Shown here in pieces: positions 23,363-35,715 of a stretch of 64,000 nt of DNA (its first letter is position 1; each line of letters starts with the position of its first letter). A model generated the notes under the pieces. It was not told the origin of the DNA. It saw only the letters and a program-made list of their open reading frames with translations, and did no database searches. This DNA is from Gnetum montanum (Eukaryota > Streptophyta > Gnetopsida > Gnetales > Gnetaceae), in contig MNCI01027317.1 in assembly GCA_015680685.1 (NCBI GenBank), forward strand, positions 190,566 through 254,565. The letters are read 5' to 3'. The translations under genes were made by a program, and so were the position numbers.

Positions 23363-24724
23363 GAAGTATTATTCACGACTGGTAGTTGTGCTGCTATCAC
23401 TAAAGTTTTTGCAAGTTTTACATTAGGATTCTAGCACTTTTGAACTTACTCTTGTTTGTTATTCTGCAAAAAAATTGGCTTTCTCTGTTTTCTAACATGC
23501 TATAAATTTATTAAAAGGCTAAAATACAATGGATGATAGTTAGACTCATCACATACTTCAAAATGTCTAATACAAGCCAAATTCTCTATATTAATTTTAC
23601 ATACACATTGCTAAATAGACATCATATTATAACTTAATCACCAAAAAGATTTTACATTTCATTTGAAGTAGGTATGTATATAAATATAACTTATTTAAAA
23701 TTTCATCCCTTTCATGGACATAATCCAAAAAGGTTTGAAACTAGCATGATTAAATTTTTTTTCAAAATTTACTATTTTTATATGTTTTCTTTCACACTTC
23801 ACAGGAAATTTTTTAAAACGTTAAATATAAGGATTAATTACTTAAAATATCAATTATTAGAAATAGAACAATTTGATCACTAAGAAACTATAATGTGATG
23901 TGATGTGGAGTGTTCATCAAAACCATTTTTTCATCCCAATAAACAAACAAAACTATAGATTCAATGGAAGCCTCTTTTTGCATTAGGGAAAAAATAATCA
24001 TAGCTCAACCAGATTTCAAGAAAGCTAAATTTTCATGTTTGTCATTGTAGGTTTGTCATTTTTTTAAGCACTTGCTCAACAAGATCTCTTGGAAGCTCAT
24101 ATTTTGCTACTAGAAGCATAAGTCTTGCATTATGGTTTTGGTTCGCTTCATGCATCTTTCTTTTTATTTTCCTATTTAGTTGCAATGGCATGTTATTTTT
24201 TGTTATTTATTTCCTTTTTGTGAAGGTATTGGTACATTGAAAGTGGAGTCTAAAATAGAAACTAAAAATAGCCAAATTGTTGTGATTGTTGAATGATCTT
24301 ATTTTATTATATAATAAGTTTGTACAAAAAATATATTAAGTAAGAAAACAAAGTTCAACATTGTGAAACATTGTCTTAATAGCCTTCCGTTTACAAAAAT
24401 TGCAAATAGAGATATAAGAAGGGCATTATTTTTTTAGCTTGAGACATTGTTTTTAGAAAATCATCTAGTGACACTTAAAGAAAATGCTTTATCTCCATTT
24501 TTCTTAGTTATTTCTCCTAAAGAAGTTTGAGTAATTGCTATTTTACATTAATCATTGCATGATATAAAAATATTATTTGTTTTAGATTCAACAATTCTTT
24601 GAGCAAGAGAAATTGACCTATAAATTTCTATTCTAAAAACCAAAACATTAATTATGTGTAAGGCTTTACAACCCTTTTAATTCTAGTAGTATTGAACGCA
24701 GCCTCGACTCAAATATTCTACTGG
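23363..24724. other. AT-rich intergenic sequence, no gene seen
   Basis: No domain-bearing frame was seen on either strand. Short T-rich and A-rich runs are common. A small open frame at 23674-23883 is AT-biased and unrecognised. Confidence 0.45.
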
Positions 24725-25241
24725 CTTATATATACATGAATTGGTNCGTGGTCATCATCTATTATCAACAAGTCATTTCTAGATAACAAAATACAAGATA
24801 CTTGGCTTATGAGATATTGATAGGATGTATGAAAAGATGTTCTAGTATTCAAGAGAGAGGATGTTGCAAAGTTTGCCACAATCTTTATTGTCAATAATAA
24901 ATCATCTCGATCCATGATTATCATGTACTATGGCTATGGTGCCTATGATTTCGATAAGCTAGGTACTAAGCAGAAAAAATGCTACAACCAAATTGTAGGC
25001 CACATGATGTTTTTGAAACATCAATCTCTAACATAAATAATAACTCAACAACATCTTGAATAAACATCAAAAGAACAAATTGGATCGAGAAGATACCCAA
25101 AAAAAATTAGAAAGAGGTAGAGGAAGAGAGGATGCATGAGTGACTTGTTTTTCCTCAAATTTGTTACCTCGTTTAGCAATTGGGCTTCAAAGAGAGAACG
25201 AAAACTTAAAACCCCTCTCGACCAATTCATGTATATATAAG
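24725..25241. repeat. Perfect 21-bp inverted repeat, 475 bp apart
   Basis: Bases 24725-24745 and 25221-25241 are exact reverse complements (core TATATATACATGAATTGGT). Each copy is followed immediately on the + strand by a single ambiguous base (24746 and 25242). The ambiguity codes beside both copies suggest that the repeat confused assembly or polishing. Confidence 0.55.
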
Positions 25242-25539
25242 NTGACTCTTCATATAGATGCTGAACAGAGAGACACTTTGTTTCAATATCCTTATCATTA
25301 TAACCAAGATTTTACATTACATCTCTAAACAGATAATGCAACAACATAGTGCAATAGTATTCAATTCATTTTTGCTCCTTTGAGCTCAAAGAAATGAGAA
25401 ACTTGGGATAATATCTCAAAATAGCTTTTGGTTTTGGATGATGTGAATTTTAGGTTGGATTATCCTTGGTCTTCATGTTGTAATCGTATTCTCTAAAAGC
25501 TTATAGCAATGATACTCTCTTCATCAAAAGCGATTATTT

Positions 25540-25850
25540 CTGATAAACATTAATAACCATTGTGTAGTTTTCACCTTTATTCATTTTCTTTGCATTAATA
25601 AGAACTTTCTTGTACACCTTTCATGAAACATAGATGATATAGAAAACATGATTGCATTTCACTAAAGGAAATTCATAGAACATGTAACATACCTTCATAG
25701 CACCAATGTCTTTATTTGTAGCAACATCCATCATGAGTATGTAAATAAATAAAGCATCTTCTTGAGGATTTTTTGACTCTAAAATTTGCAGTAGCATGTT
25801 ATGAATAGATTATGATTTTTTTTTTCAGATTTAGTTGCATATTTTGCAAT
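25540..25850 (-). pseudogene. Possible replication protein A-like relic
   Basis: The minus strand reads LESKNPQEDALFIYILMMDV and ATNKDIGAMK, then a donor-like GTATGT, then KKVLINAKKMNKGENYTMVI. The K-K-V and Y-x-M-V-I pattern is weakly like the third DNA-binding domain of RPA70, which some plant Helitrons carry. The zinc cysteines are not visible, so the assignment is tentative. It lies on the same strand and downstream of the Helitron relic, which is the main reason for proposing it. Confidence 0.2.
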
Positions 25851-25944
25851 ATATTTTATGACAACATATTAGAACATAATAGGCTGAAAATCTGTATTTG
25901 CCCTTCATGTTTGAAGCAACATCTTGTTATGAACATTAAACCTC

Positions 25945-26290
25945 ATTCATTTCTTCAAGGAACATAAGTAATTTCATTATTATTTTCTATATTTTTTGAA
26001 AAACTTGATTCTAGAGATAATGGCCAAGTAACATTATACCTATAAAGAAAATAATGGACACAAATATCTATAGATTTTTTATACAAAAATACAATAAAGT
26101 TTCATTGCTAATAGAAAATGATGAAACAATAAATAAACAGTAAGAAAATAAGGATTCTCTTCCATTACATTTTCTTAAGCATGCAACGAGTTTGTATATA
26201 GTATGTTGTTGAATAACCTTAAGCAAATCAACATAATTAATTTCTAGATCTATACCTTGTAGTTGTAGTCAATTCACATGGATAATGCAA
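25945..26290 (-). repeat. Left member of a diverged inverted duplication
   Basis: The reverse complement of this stretch aligns with 29470-29840 over its length. Shared words include AACTACAAGGTATGG or its variant ACTACAAGGTATAG, TTGTATAAAAA-TCTATAGATAT and CATTATCT-T/C-TAGAATCAAG. Both copies keep donor-like and acceptor-like sites and a similar reading frame (Y-N-V-x-W-x-L-S-L-E-S-S-F). They may be exon-intron pieces of one gene family, not identified. Confidence 0.55.
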
Positions 26291-27049
26291 CATATTTATT
26301 CTTAGGTGGACAAACAAAATGAAAGATAAATTACAGATTTTTTTTCCATATTTGCAACAATATTAGCAAATTTTTTTTTCAAATACATAAAGGATAAATA
26401 AGAACTTACATTGTTTTGTTGTAATTTGTTGCAAATTTTGGATTCCATGTATTTATTATTGAATTAAAACATTTCTTTGCCTTACGTGTCACATTAGGAT
26501 GATTTTGATCTAGTTCATCTACTTTGGATCACCTTGTATCCATAGGAAAAGATGCACATGTAGAGATCCATGATGCTATCACTCACATTATGTTTAGTAG
26601 TCAACAACATAGAATTCTTTTATTAAAATTGTATTTAGAAAGGCAACGTGATGACAATGTAGCAACTCTACCACTATATGTGGATTTTCTATGATATTAT
26701 TCTATCTTCATCATTTCAATTTTGACGAGCTCTTAGATGGATTTGTTTCCTTTAGATTATGTAACTTAGGCTAATAGGGATTTGTTGCAATTAGAGTAAA
26801 AAATAGTAGGTGTTAATTAATTTACCATGTCACTTAGCTTTGCTTTACATTTTTTTCAATAAGATTGTATAAATGGAGGTACCATAGTATATTAAATTAT
26901 CAACAATGACATGTGATGGAGCATTATTGAATTATTTATGTAGTTGTTCAACAATTATGGGTGCATGAACAATATTTTTTTTCCAAAAATACAGACGTAG
27001 ATTCCATTGTGCACCACCTTCTAATGATATTATAGATATAATACCTAAA

Positions 27050-27960
27050 AATAAATTATACATCACTGTGTTAAAGTACAAAAGAAAATAAGAATAATGA
27101 AAATAAAAAAGTCAAGAAATTATTTTTACTTGAAAGACCTATGTTGTTCAAATTTATCATCTTTGTAGCTAAGCAAGTGTCTTGCGTATTTATGTAGTTT
27201 GATATCTTAGCTCTTTGACCAAGGAAATCACATTTTTCCTTAGGAAAAAGACTTGGAAATGCCATCACAAACAACCCTATCATGTTAAACTTATTAAGGG
27301 GAGAATCGAACATGGAAAGCCATTAGGTACATCTAAATCCTATCATGATGGATCATGCAACCATGCTCATGTTCATTCAATTTCTCTTTTTACAATCTTA
27401 GGATGCTATGTAATTGATGATGTGTGTCTAATAATGCTTTCCATCATCTCATTTCTCTATTATTTTTTTGACAAAGTGATATAAAAATGCTATGAAAGAT
27501 GTTAACGTCACTAGTCTTAGCAACATCATCATCTAATGCATGCATATCAATCCTAACATTATGGCAGTACACATCATTTTCTTTTCTAAAAGCAAAGCAG
27601 CATTATAACGTTATGTTCATTTGATCCACTCTTCTCATAACTAAGAAAGGGATATCTTTAATTTTAAGAAAAAGATCCTTAACAATCTCTATGAAGTCTT
27701 GAGGAAAGCTAATCATGTGACCATTATACTTGAACTATTTACCCATTGCATGTGTAACTTGTAATATGATATTAATTCTTGCAATCAACATTTCTTCAAC
27801 CTTAGTTAAATTAGTTATATTTTGGATCTTTATTATTTTTTTAAGAAAATTGTTTGATTTTTTGACCAAAACTATCAACAATATTTTGTGATTTTTTTTA
27901 CACCTATTGCACATAAGACCTCTAGTTTTTGTTAAATCTAGTGATATGTCAAGATACATT
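27050..27960 (-). pseudogene. Helitron Rep-Helicase N-terminal relic
   Basis: The minus strand carries, in order, four signatures of the N-terminal part of Helitron Rep-Helicase proteins. They are a C-N-R-C pair near 27900, LTKVEEMLIARI (about 27776-27810), YNGHMISFPQDF (about 27690-27730) and FNMIGLFVMAFPSLFP (27242-27289) followed by K-x-x-x-D-F-L-x-x-R. A tract between them, ENDVYCHNVRIDMHALDD, fits the same region. Stops and frameshifts break the frame. The HUH rolling-circle motif and the helicase motifs were not found, so only the front of the protein survives or is recognisable. Helitron ends (TC at the 5' end, hairpin and CTRR at the 3' end) were not located. Confidence 0.65.
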
Positions 27961-27999
27961 TCATTATAGACATTGTAAGATTGGGGTTAGCAAAATTCA

Positions 28000-29007
28000 T
28001 AACTACAACAATGAAATTCTAAATTACTTGAGCAATTTGTGTAGGTGTCTTTCTTAGGTTTAGAAAAGAGTAGATTGCTTCTAAATAATGCATTTGCACT
28101 ATTGTTACAATAGTAACATTTGAAGGTTCATGCATTTGATCAAATGATTCTTCCTTGCATTGTCATTACTCTATTTGACAATTACTCTTGTGATATAGTT
28201 TCTGTTGATCTTGCTGTAATTGTTTTTCTACATTTGTGATGTTCGACACAAATGTATATGGAATAGTAGGTTTGGATGCATTTTCCATGTGATGTAAGAG
28301 TTAATCATGTTAAGAAACTTAGATAAAATATTAAATAAAAATAAATAACTTGAATAGTGGTTGATAAGGATAACCTGCATTTCTTTTTTATAATTTGTAT
28401 TATTATGATCAATATAAATACCATTTTAGAAGAAGAATTTTCAATTTGTGACAATAGATTAGAAATAGATACAACCTAAATAATGTTTACAATGTAGGTA
28501 CAGAAAAAGACAAAACGATTCAGCAATGTAAAAGTTAAAAAATGTAGAATGCAAAAATTTCATAATTTTAAAATAAAAGGACTAACTAAATGATTATAGA
28601 ACAAAAGTTGTAATTTTAAATCTCATTGAACATGTCATCTTTGTCTGTCATCAACGTTACATTGATTCTTAGTTTTTGAAATCATCTTCTATTATATGTG
28701 CTCATTAATTTTGGATTAATATTTTCTATGATTTGTGATCATCCTTCGCCTTGTTCATGTCCATAGACATTGCCATGACCTCCATGAATCTCAAAATCTA
28801 TTGTAAACGATGGTTGTTGTAGATGATTTTGAATATGGCTTTGCTATTGAAAATACCAGTAGTAAAATGCATGTTAAGAACAATATTACAATTGCTTTAG
28901 AAAAAATTAGACAAGAGTAGCATAACCATATCATTTGAATTTATAAATATAATGATGCAAGCATTTGAATTTTTTCCAACAAAATGGGTTCCCATCCAAA
29001 TTTAAAC
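28000..29007. other. AT-rich sequence, no gene seen
   Basis: This follows the Helitron relic on its upstream side and could hold the element's 5' part, but no motif was recognised. Open frames are short on both strands. Confidence 0.4.
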
Positions 29008-29385
29008 TTGAATTTCTTTTTTAGCAAAAATTTGAGTTTTCATGCTAAAATATATTTCTACATAAATTGTAATCTTTAGGGTTCTTAAGTTAGAATTTTC
29101 TTGCTTTCCGAAGTTTGAATTTATAATTTTTTCATAACTAAATTAAAATTTTCCTGCCTAAATGTGTTTTTTCTGAAAATTAAATTTAGGTTTGAATTTC
29201 TTTTCTCATAGAAATCTAAGTTTTCATGCTCAAATACATTCCCATCAAAGTTTGGATTAATTCATCCTAATTTGAACATGGTGCCAAATTAGAATTTTTC
29301 AGCCTGGCCAAGTTTGAATTTATAATCTTTTCACAATTAAATTAGAATTTTCATGCCTAAATATATTTCCATTGAAAATTAAGTT
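29008..29385. repeat. Two-copy tandem repeat, unit about 185 bp
   Basis: 29008-29190 and 29191-29385 share TTGAATTTCTTTT, AGTTTTCATGCT-A/C-AAATA, AAGTTTGAATTTATAAT and TTTTC-C/A-TGCCTAAAT in the same order. AT-rich, with moderate divergence. It may be a minisatellite fragment. Confidence 0.55.
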
Positions 29386-29469
29386 TGAATATTTTCGAGA
29401 TGATACGCAAATTTTTTGACAATTTGAATCTTTCCACTTACGCTTTAGGAATAACCACATTACATCATT

Positions 29470-29840
29470 AATGTGAATTTATTGCTCAACAACTACAAGG
29501 TATGGATATGGAAGTAGATTATGTTAACTTTCTTAATGTTGTTCAACGAACATATTGTATGCAAACTAGGTGTATGGTTGAGAAATCGTGATGGCAAAGA
29601 AGTTTGCACATACCACATTTGTATAGAATTCTAATGTTATTGTTTCATCACCATTTTATTATTTTCTATTACTGATGAAACTTTACGTTCTTTGTATAAA
29701 AATTCTATAGATATTTATCTTCCTTTGCTTTTCTTTTTAGGTACAATGTTCCTTGGTCATTATCTTTAGAATCAAGTTTTTTTTAGATATTTAGAAAATA
29801 ATAATAAATTTGCTTATGTTCCCCAAAGAAATGAAAGAAT
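29470..29840 (+). repeat. Right member of a diverged inverted duplication
   Basis: Partner of 25945-26290 in the opposite orientation. Here the frame after an acceptor-like TTTTTAG is open for about 30 codons (YNVPWSLSLESSFFRYLENN and on). The left copy has the same frame with stops. The protein family was not recognised. Confidence 0.5.
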
Positions 29841-30334
29841 CATAGATGCAACGTAGCATCTACGACATAGTAAATATGATATATTAGTCGACAGTAGAAT
29901 TTTATGCTTTATCATACCTCCATAGCTCACCAAAAATGCGTCCTTGAGTTGTATAGGAGGAACAAAGTTCATTTCAAAAATTGTGGGTTGACCAAGACTA
30001 GAATGACTGACATGATAAGTATGAGTGTCATATTACAAAATTTATTTAAGTGGATGTCTTGCAAATTGACAAAAAATTACTAGACAGACATCAAAGTTTA
30101 CAAAATTGTAGAGACCTTCAAAAAATATGTCAAAGATGAATCTTCTTATTTTCCCTAGGATGGCAATCTTTCCAACCTTGATTATTATGTTGATGCTTCT
30201 CTTTTTATGTAGAACATTCTTGAAGGATGGGTTGAAATTTCTTCTCATTGTCTCATGGATCTAGCAAACATATGATGTTTGAGCTTTAATTCTTGTATTA
30301 GTCCATAGACATATTTTCTCTTGTCTTTCTCTTG
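29841..30334. other. Flank of element C, no gene seen
   Basis: The minus-strand frame at 30042-30248 has no recognisable domain. The last bases before 30335 are the left target flank of element C (TCTTG). The matching duplication, if any, lies outside the window. Confidence 0.4.
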
Positions 30335-31134
30335 TGATGAGCAGCAAGGTACCCCTACGCCCAACCATACAAATCACTAAGGCGTTACATGCAATATGAG
30401 TGAATTGCATGCACCTATAGTTATCTCCTACACTAGTTTCTTTAGGAAGTGAAATGACATTGAGAACGTTCATTGTCTTCCCAACTACACTTGTGAGGCT
30501 CAAGGGTATGGTCTAAGTGTAATTGAAGCATATGAATTTTTGCCATTTTATATTTTATGGATGTAATTGCCTACAACAAGAGTAAAGAGTTGAGTAGATT
30601 TAAAACTAAATTGTCTATTGCCTAGCTAGCCTAACACAAGTAACCATCCCACTTTCCTAAACACATCCTAAACACATATAGCATTGTTGGGCTACTATAT
30701 GAATGCTCAAAGTGGTTGTGCTCATGTTCATTAACAACTAAAATAAATCGCTTAATTTAAATGCATTAAAGTAAAAAGTAAGAAAGTAAAATGCATTAAA
30801 GAAAATATTAATCTATTCTTAGTGTTGCAAGGATTGTCAAAAGAGTTCATTTTATTTTCGTCACACTGCTGCGCTCAGGTACACCAGTGCTTGAACAAAG
30901 AATTGTATACACTTTAGACTCCTTTTGTGGGCACTCAGAAAATATTCTAACTCTGAGGAAAAGAAACCACAAGAGGTTCGTTACCTTGCTTGAAAACTGA
31001 AAATTAAACTATAAATTGACTCTAAACAGGAGCCTAGGCATAGTATTTATAAACTTTGGGTATATGTCCTAACATCGGATCCAGGCCTCAACGTCATGTA
31101 CCTGATGTCACAGCCAACAAAACACATATTATCA
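30335..31134 (-). repeat. Element C 3' LTR
   Basis: An 800-bp LTR that starts TGATGAGCAGCAAGG and ends TATTATCA on the + strand. It is followed by the polypurine tract, whose complement TACCCCCACGA is read here. It is shorter than and diverged from the A/B and E/D LTRs, so it represents a third subfamily. It carries a TATAAATA box at 31044-31051 on the minus strand. Confidence 0.8.
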
Positions 31135-32367
31135 TACCCCCACGACTGAGTGAAAACTCATCCTCGAGTTAAGAAGAGAAGGAATAAGTTGTTTACAACA
31201 TAACATATTGGGTACGTATGGGATTATTGACTGACATTACGAAATGACTTAGATGAAATAGACATACAAACTCTGAGTGCCCAAGTGTATAGAATTACAA
31301 TCTTTACAAAATGGGGTGTTCATGAAAAGAGAAGTGAACACCTTGGATATCAATGACACCCAACACCTCTTGGTAGTAGAACAATGAGAGAGAGAGAAGA
31401 GATCCAATGAGCATGAACGATCCTTCTGGTGTGGTACTGCTGCATCATCCTTGGTGAAGATAGTCCTGCTTCCAGCCCATGCTTTCCACTACAGTCACAA
31501 CAAAATCATGAATTAGTATGTAATGTGTAACACATAATTTTTAAATGCCTTGTCTCATTGGTGGTTACACCCGACTAGGTTGTGATTGTGGTTGGTTGGT
31601 TCCTTGAGTAGTGTTAGCGGGAAGGTTGATAGATAGGGTTAATTCAATTAAGTGGTCCATTAAATTTGAAAAAGTGCAATACAAGGAAATATTTGAAGAG
31701 GGTATAGAATTCACAACAGTGAAAAGAAGAATTCACTAAAATTGTTGTGAAGACGTGTACAATTGGATGTCATTGATGGGGCAAACAAAAAGAATTTGAT
31801 TGTAAGAGTGTCTAAGGGTAAAGAACTTAGCTAACCCAACCAAAAGATATGTAAGTGGGTCCTCCCTAAAGGAGGCATAGGCCTTTTTGCCCTTGCATAA
31901 CTTCAAACCAAAGAGTCCGTGGGCTCCATGGATGATTAATGGTTACAAAAGGTTAAGTATAAAAACCTGGAAGAAATTAAGAATTTTGACACCTCAAACT
32001 AGGACATCGAATCAAAACATGAAATTGGCAGTGAGGAGAGACATGGGAGGCATAGATAGATGAGAGAGAGAGTGGAATGGAGTTCCTAATTATGATCACA
32101 TGAAGTCCTTTGTGGATTTTGTGGTTAAATGACTTGATACAATCCATTCTTAGTTCAGACCAAAACCAACCACGTTTAGTGATTTTGCATCGACATTCTA
32201 AGACTAATCCATTCCTTGAGACACAAGAGTGCTCCCACAGAACAACCACCATTCCAAATTAGAGAAGTAGAAAGTGAGGAAGGGCCTTAGTTAGAGGAGA
32301 CAATTCCCATAACTAGTGCATGTAGCCTGTTTATTCTATTTAAGGGATGTGGCTTGAATTCCCATTG

Positions 32368-32398
<31 letters not shown>

Positions 32399-33177
32399 GA
32401 AATGGGAACTACACCATGCAAAGACACATGTATTTATTTTGTCCAAGAGGTATGCTTTAAAGCCTCATCTTCTTTTTTTTCTTGATGAGAACCACACCAT
32501 GCGAGGACGTATGCATTTATTTTGTCCAAGAGGTGTGCTTTGAATTCTTATCGTTTTTTTTATGAGAACCACACTATGCAAAGACTTATTCAACTTCCTT
32601 TATTAATTGGCACAAAATGGTAAGAAATTCATGAAAACACACATGCACCCAGGCAAATAGAAAAGCATAAAGAATACCAAATCCCCTTGAAGCCACACCC
32701 TGTTCACACTTTTGAATCCTTCCCAATTTCAGAAACTATCAAAGTCACAAATATATTAAAGTTTTATTAATGAAAAAGGGACTACACATTTCCAAAACAA
32801 GGAAAACCATAGAGTTTGTGGATGGGTGGATGTTGTGGACTCACTGCCTGTTACATGAAAAGAAACCATGTCCTAATTATTTGTAAAAAAATTCAAAGCT
32901 AGAAACCAAACACCAACAATCCAATGACAAAAATAGTACATACCACCATCAAGTAACGCATTACCAATGTACCTAACACTTATTAACAAAAAGTTAGAAA
33001 ATCACACCAAATAAAAGAAAATATAAAAGAAAGTGTAAAATGTTCTAGAAATATTAAATGTACTAATGATGATGTAAAAAAAAAATTAAAAAAGATTAAT
33101 AACATAAAACAAAAAGATGTAAAATAAAGAATGTGTAAAACAAAAAAGTTTGAAAAATTGTGGAGCAGCTTCAATGA
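31135..33177 (-). other. Element C spacer without the 3' ORF
   Basis: Between the polypurine tract and the sequence that lies upstream of the 3' ORF in A and B there are only about 365 bp. The region aligns with the ORF end (near 31300) and then with the ORF start flank (near 31500). The rest is spacer with the hairpin repeat array at 32338-32585. Confidence 0.6.
32338..32585 (-). repeat. Hairpin repeat array, three copies (element C)
   Basis: Three copies start near 32338, 32441 and 32523. Each runs from GTCCAAGAGGTRTGCTTTRA through a T-rich run (including GT repeats and a 17-T run in the first) to ACCACACYATGC. GGTRTG and CACACC, and CCCAT and ATGGG, can pair across the T-rich loop in the first copy; later copies have weaker inner stems. 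Confidence 0.65.
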
Positions 33178-35710
33178 TTAGCATGGTTGGCCATCTCCCC
33201 CACGACTAAGTTGAAAGGAGGAGATTCGAAATATGGAGCGTGGTTGTCCATTTGATGAGATGCTTGTTGTGTTAGCTAGCGTATGTTCATGGAAAGGTTC
33301 AATTTGTTGGATGTTGACCAGCTGTTTCTTGTTTGAGCTCTCAGGTTTATAGATAATCATGGTCCTAGAAGGAAAAGTCTCTTAAATGATATAAGGTCCT
33401 TCCCACAACGTTTGGAACTTAGTTTGTTGAGATACGTGTGTGGGGTTTTAATAGAGAACCTTGTCTCTTAGTTGAAATTTGACTTTTAAAATTTTTAAGT
33501 CATGATGCTTTTTGTTATAGGCCTTGTGTAACTCGTTAGATGATAAGGCTACTAATCAATTTTCGTCTCACATTCTCAGTGCCCTTTCGATCTACCATTG
33601 TGAGATTGAATTCCTACAAGATCATCAACCACCGTATAACACGGGGACTCACCGTTGGCTTGTTCATTAGGAAGTGAATGGCACTGTGATCAGTGTGCAC
33701 AAACACCTTATATCCAAGCACATAGTGCTTGAACTTTTCTAAAACGAACACCACAACCATCAATCCTTTCTCTATGGTGATGTAGTTCAGTTGTGAACCC
33801 ACAATGCTTTGGCTGGTGCAGTGGATGTAGTATGGTTGTTTCTTGTCATCTAACTATGTCATCATAGCTCCCAAGGCATAATTTAATGCGTCCATCATAA
33901 TATGAAATGGTCTGGACTAGTTGGGTGCTTGTAGGATTGGAGTTTCTACAAGCTTCTCCTCTTTCAGTTGCTGGAATGCTTTTTCACATTTTGTGGTCTA
34001 AACAAAGGAAACATCTTTCTTTATTAGCTCAACCAACGGTTTTGCAATCTTAGAGAAATTCTCTATGAATTGCCAGTAGTAGCCAGTATGTCCAAGGAAT
34101 GATCGAATATCTTTAACTATTTTTGGTTGGTGGGTTATTCCTTGGATGACCCTTATTTTTTGAGGGTCTACCTCAATTCCTGCTTGTGAGATTTTGTGCC
34201 CTAGTACAATGCCCTCCTAGACCATGAGGTGATTTTTCTACCAATTGAGCTGCAAGTTGGTTTCAACACACCATTTTAGCACTTGCTCAAGGCAGTCCAG
34301 GGCTTGCTGAAATGTAGCTCCATAGGTGGAGAAGTCATCCATAAAGACTTCCATACCACTACTGATCTACTATTGAAAAATGCTTAGGACCAAGCGTTGG
34401 AATGTGGTAGGAGCATTGCATAGACCAAATGGCAGCTTACGATACGCAAAAGTTCCCTAGGGACTCGTGAATGTTGTTTTTGCTTGGTCTTTTGGTGCAA
34501 TTTAAATTTGGTTATACCCACTATAACTATCTAGAAAGTTGTAGTAGCAATGCCTAGATATGGTGTCAAGCACCTGGTTAACAAATGGCAATGGAAAATG
34601 ATTTTGAATGTTGCCATATTCAGTAGCCTAAAGTCGATGTAGACTTCCTACTTGCCACCTTTCTTTGGCAAAATTACAAATGGGCTAACCCACTCACTAT
34701 CCGCAATGGGATAGATGAACCTTGCCTTGAGGAGTTGCTCAATTTCCTTCTTGACAAATTGCTTCAATTTGGGGTTCAATTGCCTTTGTGGTTGTTGTTT
34801 TGACTTCATAGCTGGGTTGGTGTAAATGTGATGTTGGCATATCCTAGGATCAAACCCTGTGAGTTTAGGATATGACTAAGCAAAAGCTGCTAACCATCTT
34901 TCAACTACTTTCAACAACATTTGTTTCTGCTTTGGAGTAAGATTTGCATTAATTATGATCAGCTTCTTATTTTTCAAAAACACATATTTCATTCCAGCTG
35001 GTAATGTTTTCAGTTCAAGCGGCTCTTGTTTAAATTTGTCAAGAATTTCCAACTCTTCCCAGTGGGTATCATTAATTATATCATTAGAGAGTTGGTGATG
35101 AACCTGCTCTAGTTCATCTATGCTTGTGACATATGCACATGTCAGGCTCTTAGTTGGTTGTATGCAAAGTGTGTTGCTTTCTGAATTAGTGGTCAGCTAT
35201 TAGGTGCCCTCCTGTTTTGTGGCTGCTACGTAGAGACACCTTTGAATTTTTGCTTCTAGTGCAGACTCCTTGCATGCAGCGATAAATGCTTGCTTTATGG
35301 CCCAAATTTTTTACACATAATTGCACCCTGTATCACTGTACGTGATGCATAGAACTCTCTTCTTCTCGATCTTTCCAAATGCATTTTCTTTAGGTATCTC
35401 CAGGGAAAGATTATTGATGCCCATTCTTGCATCGACGATGCTTAGCCATGCCCTTCTCATAATGATTGGGATGTCCCCTTTGTAGTTCTCCACTTTGATT
35501 ACCAAGAAATTGATAGGATAGGACGACCCATAGATAGTGGTTACAATGTCTTCTGCTAGTTCCAATGGAACAATGAGGGACTGGTTTGCTAATTCTAATC
35601 TTATGTTGCTCTTCTTGAGAGGAGGCAGGTTCTAGGGAGTGTACATCTCATGAGAAATCAAATTAACACTAGAACCTAAATCGAGAAGAGCCTTGCATGG
35701 TTTGTTCCCA
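33178..35710 (-). pseudogene. Element C pol with integrase core deleted
   Basis: Read on the minus strand. Protease (about 35311-35710) has ALLDLGSSVNLISHEMY, with L in place of S/T in the D-S/T-G triad. RT (about 33940-35040) has an intact VFMDDFSTYG near 34340. RNase H (about 33590-33900) has a YVLGYKVFVHTDHSAIHFLM segment. The integrase C-terminus (33178-33560) then follows directly. The zinc finger and catalytic core present in B at 44144-45220 are absent. The join lies at CACATT near 33570. Frames are also interrupted by stops. Confidence 0.7.
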
Positions 35711-35715
35711 GCAAT

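Noticed and set aside
24241-24720. A third LINE zinc-binding domain on the minus strand
   Set aside because: Only vague similarity was found, with no C-x2-C or F-x-W pair in register; not enough to support a call.
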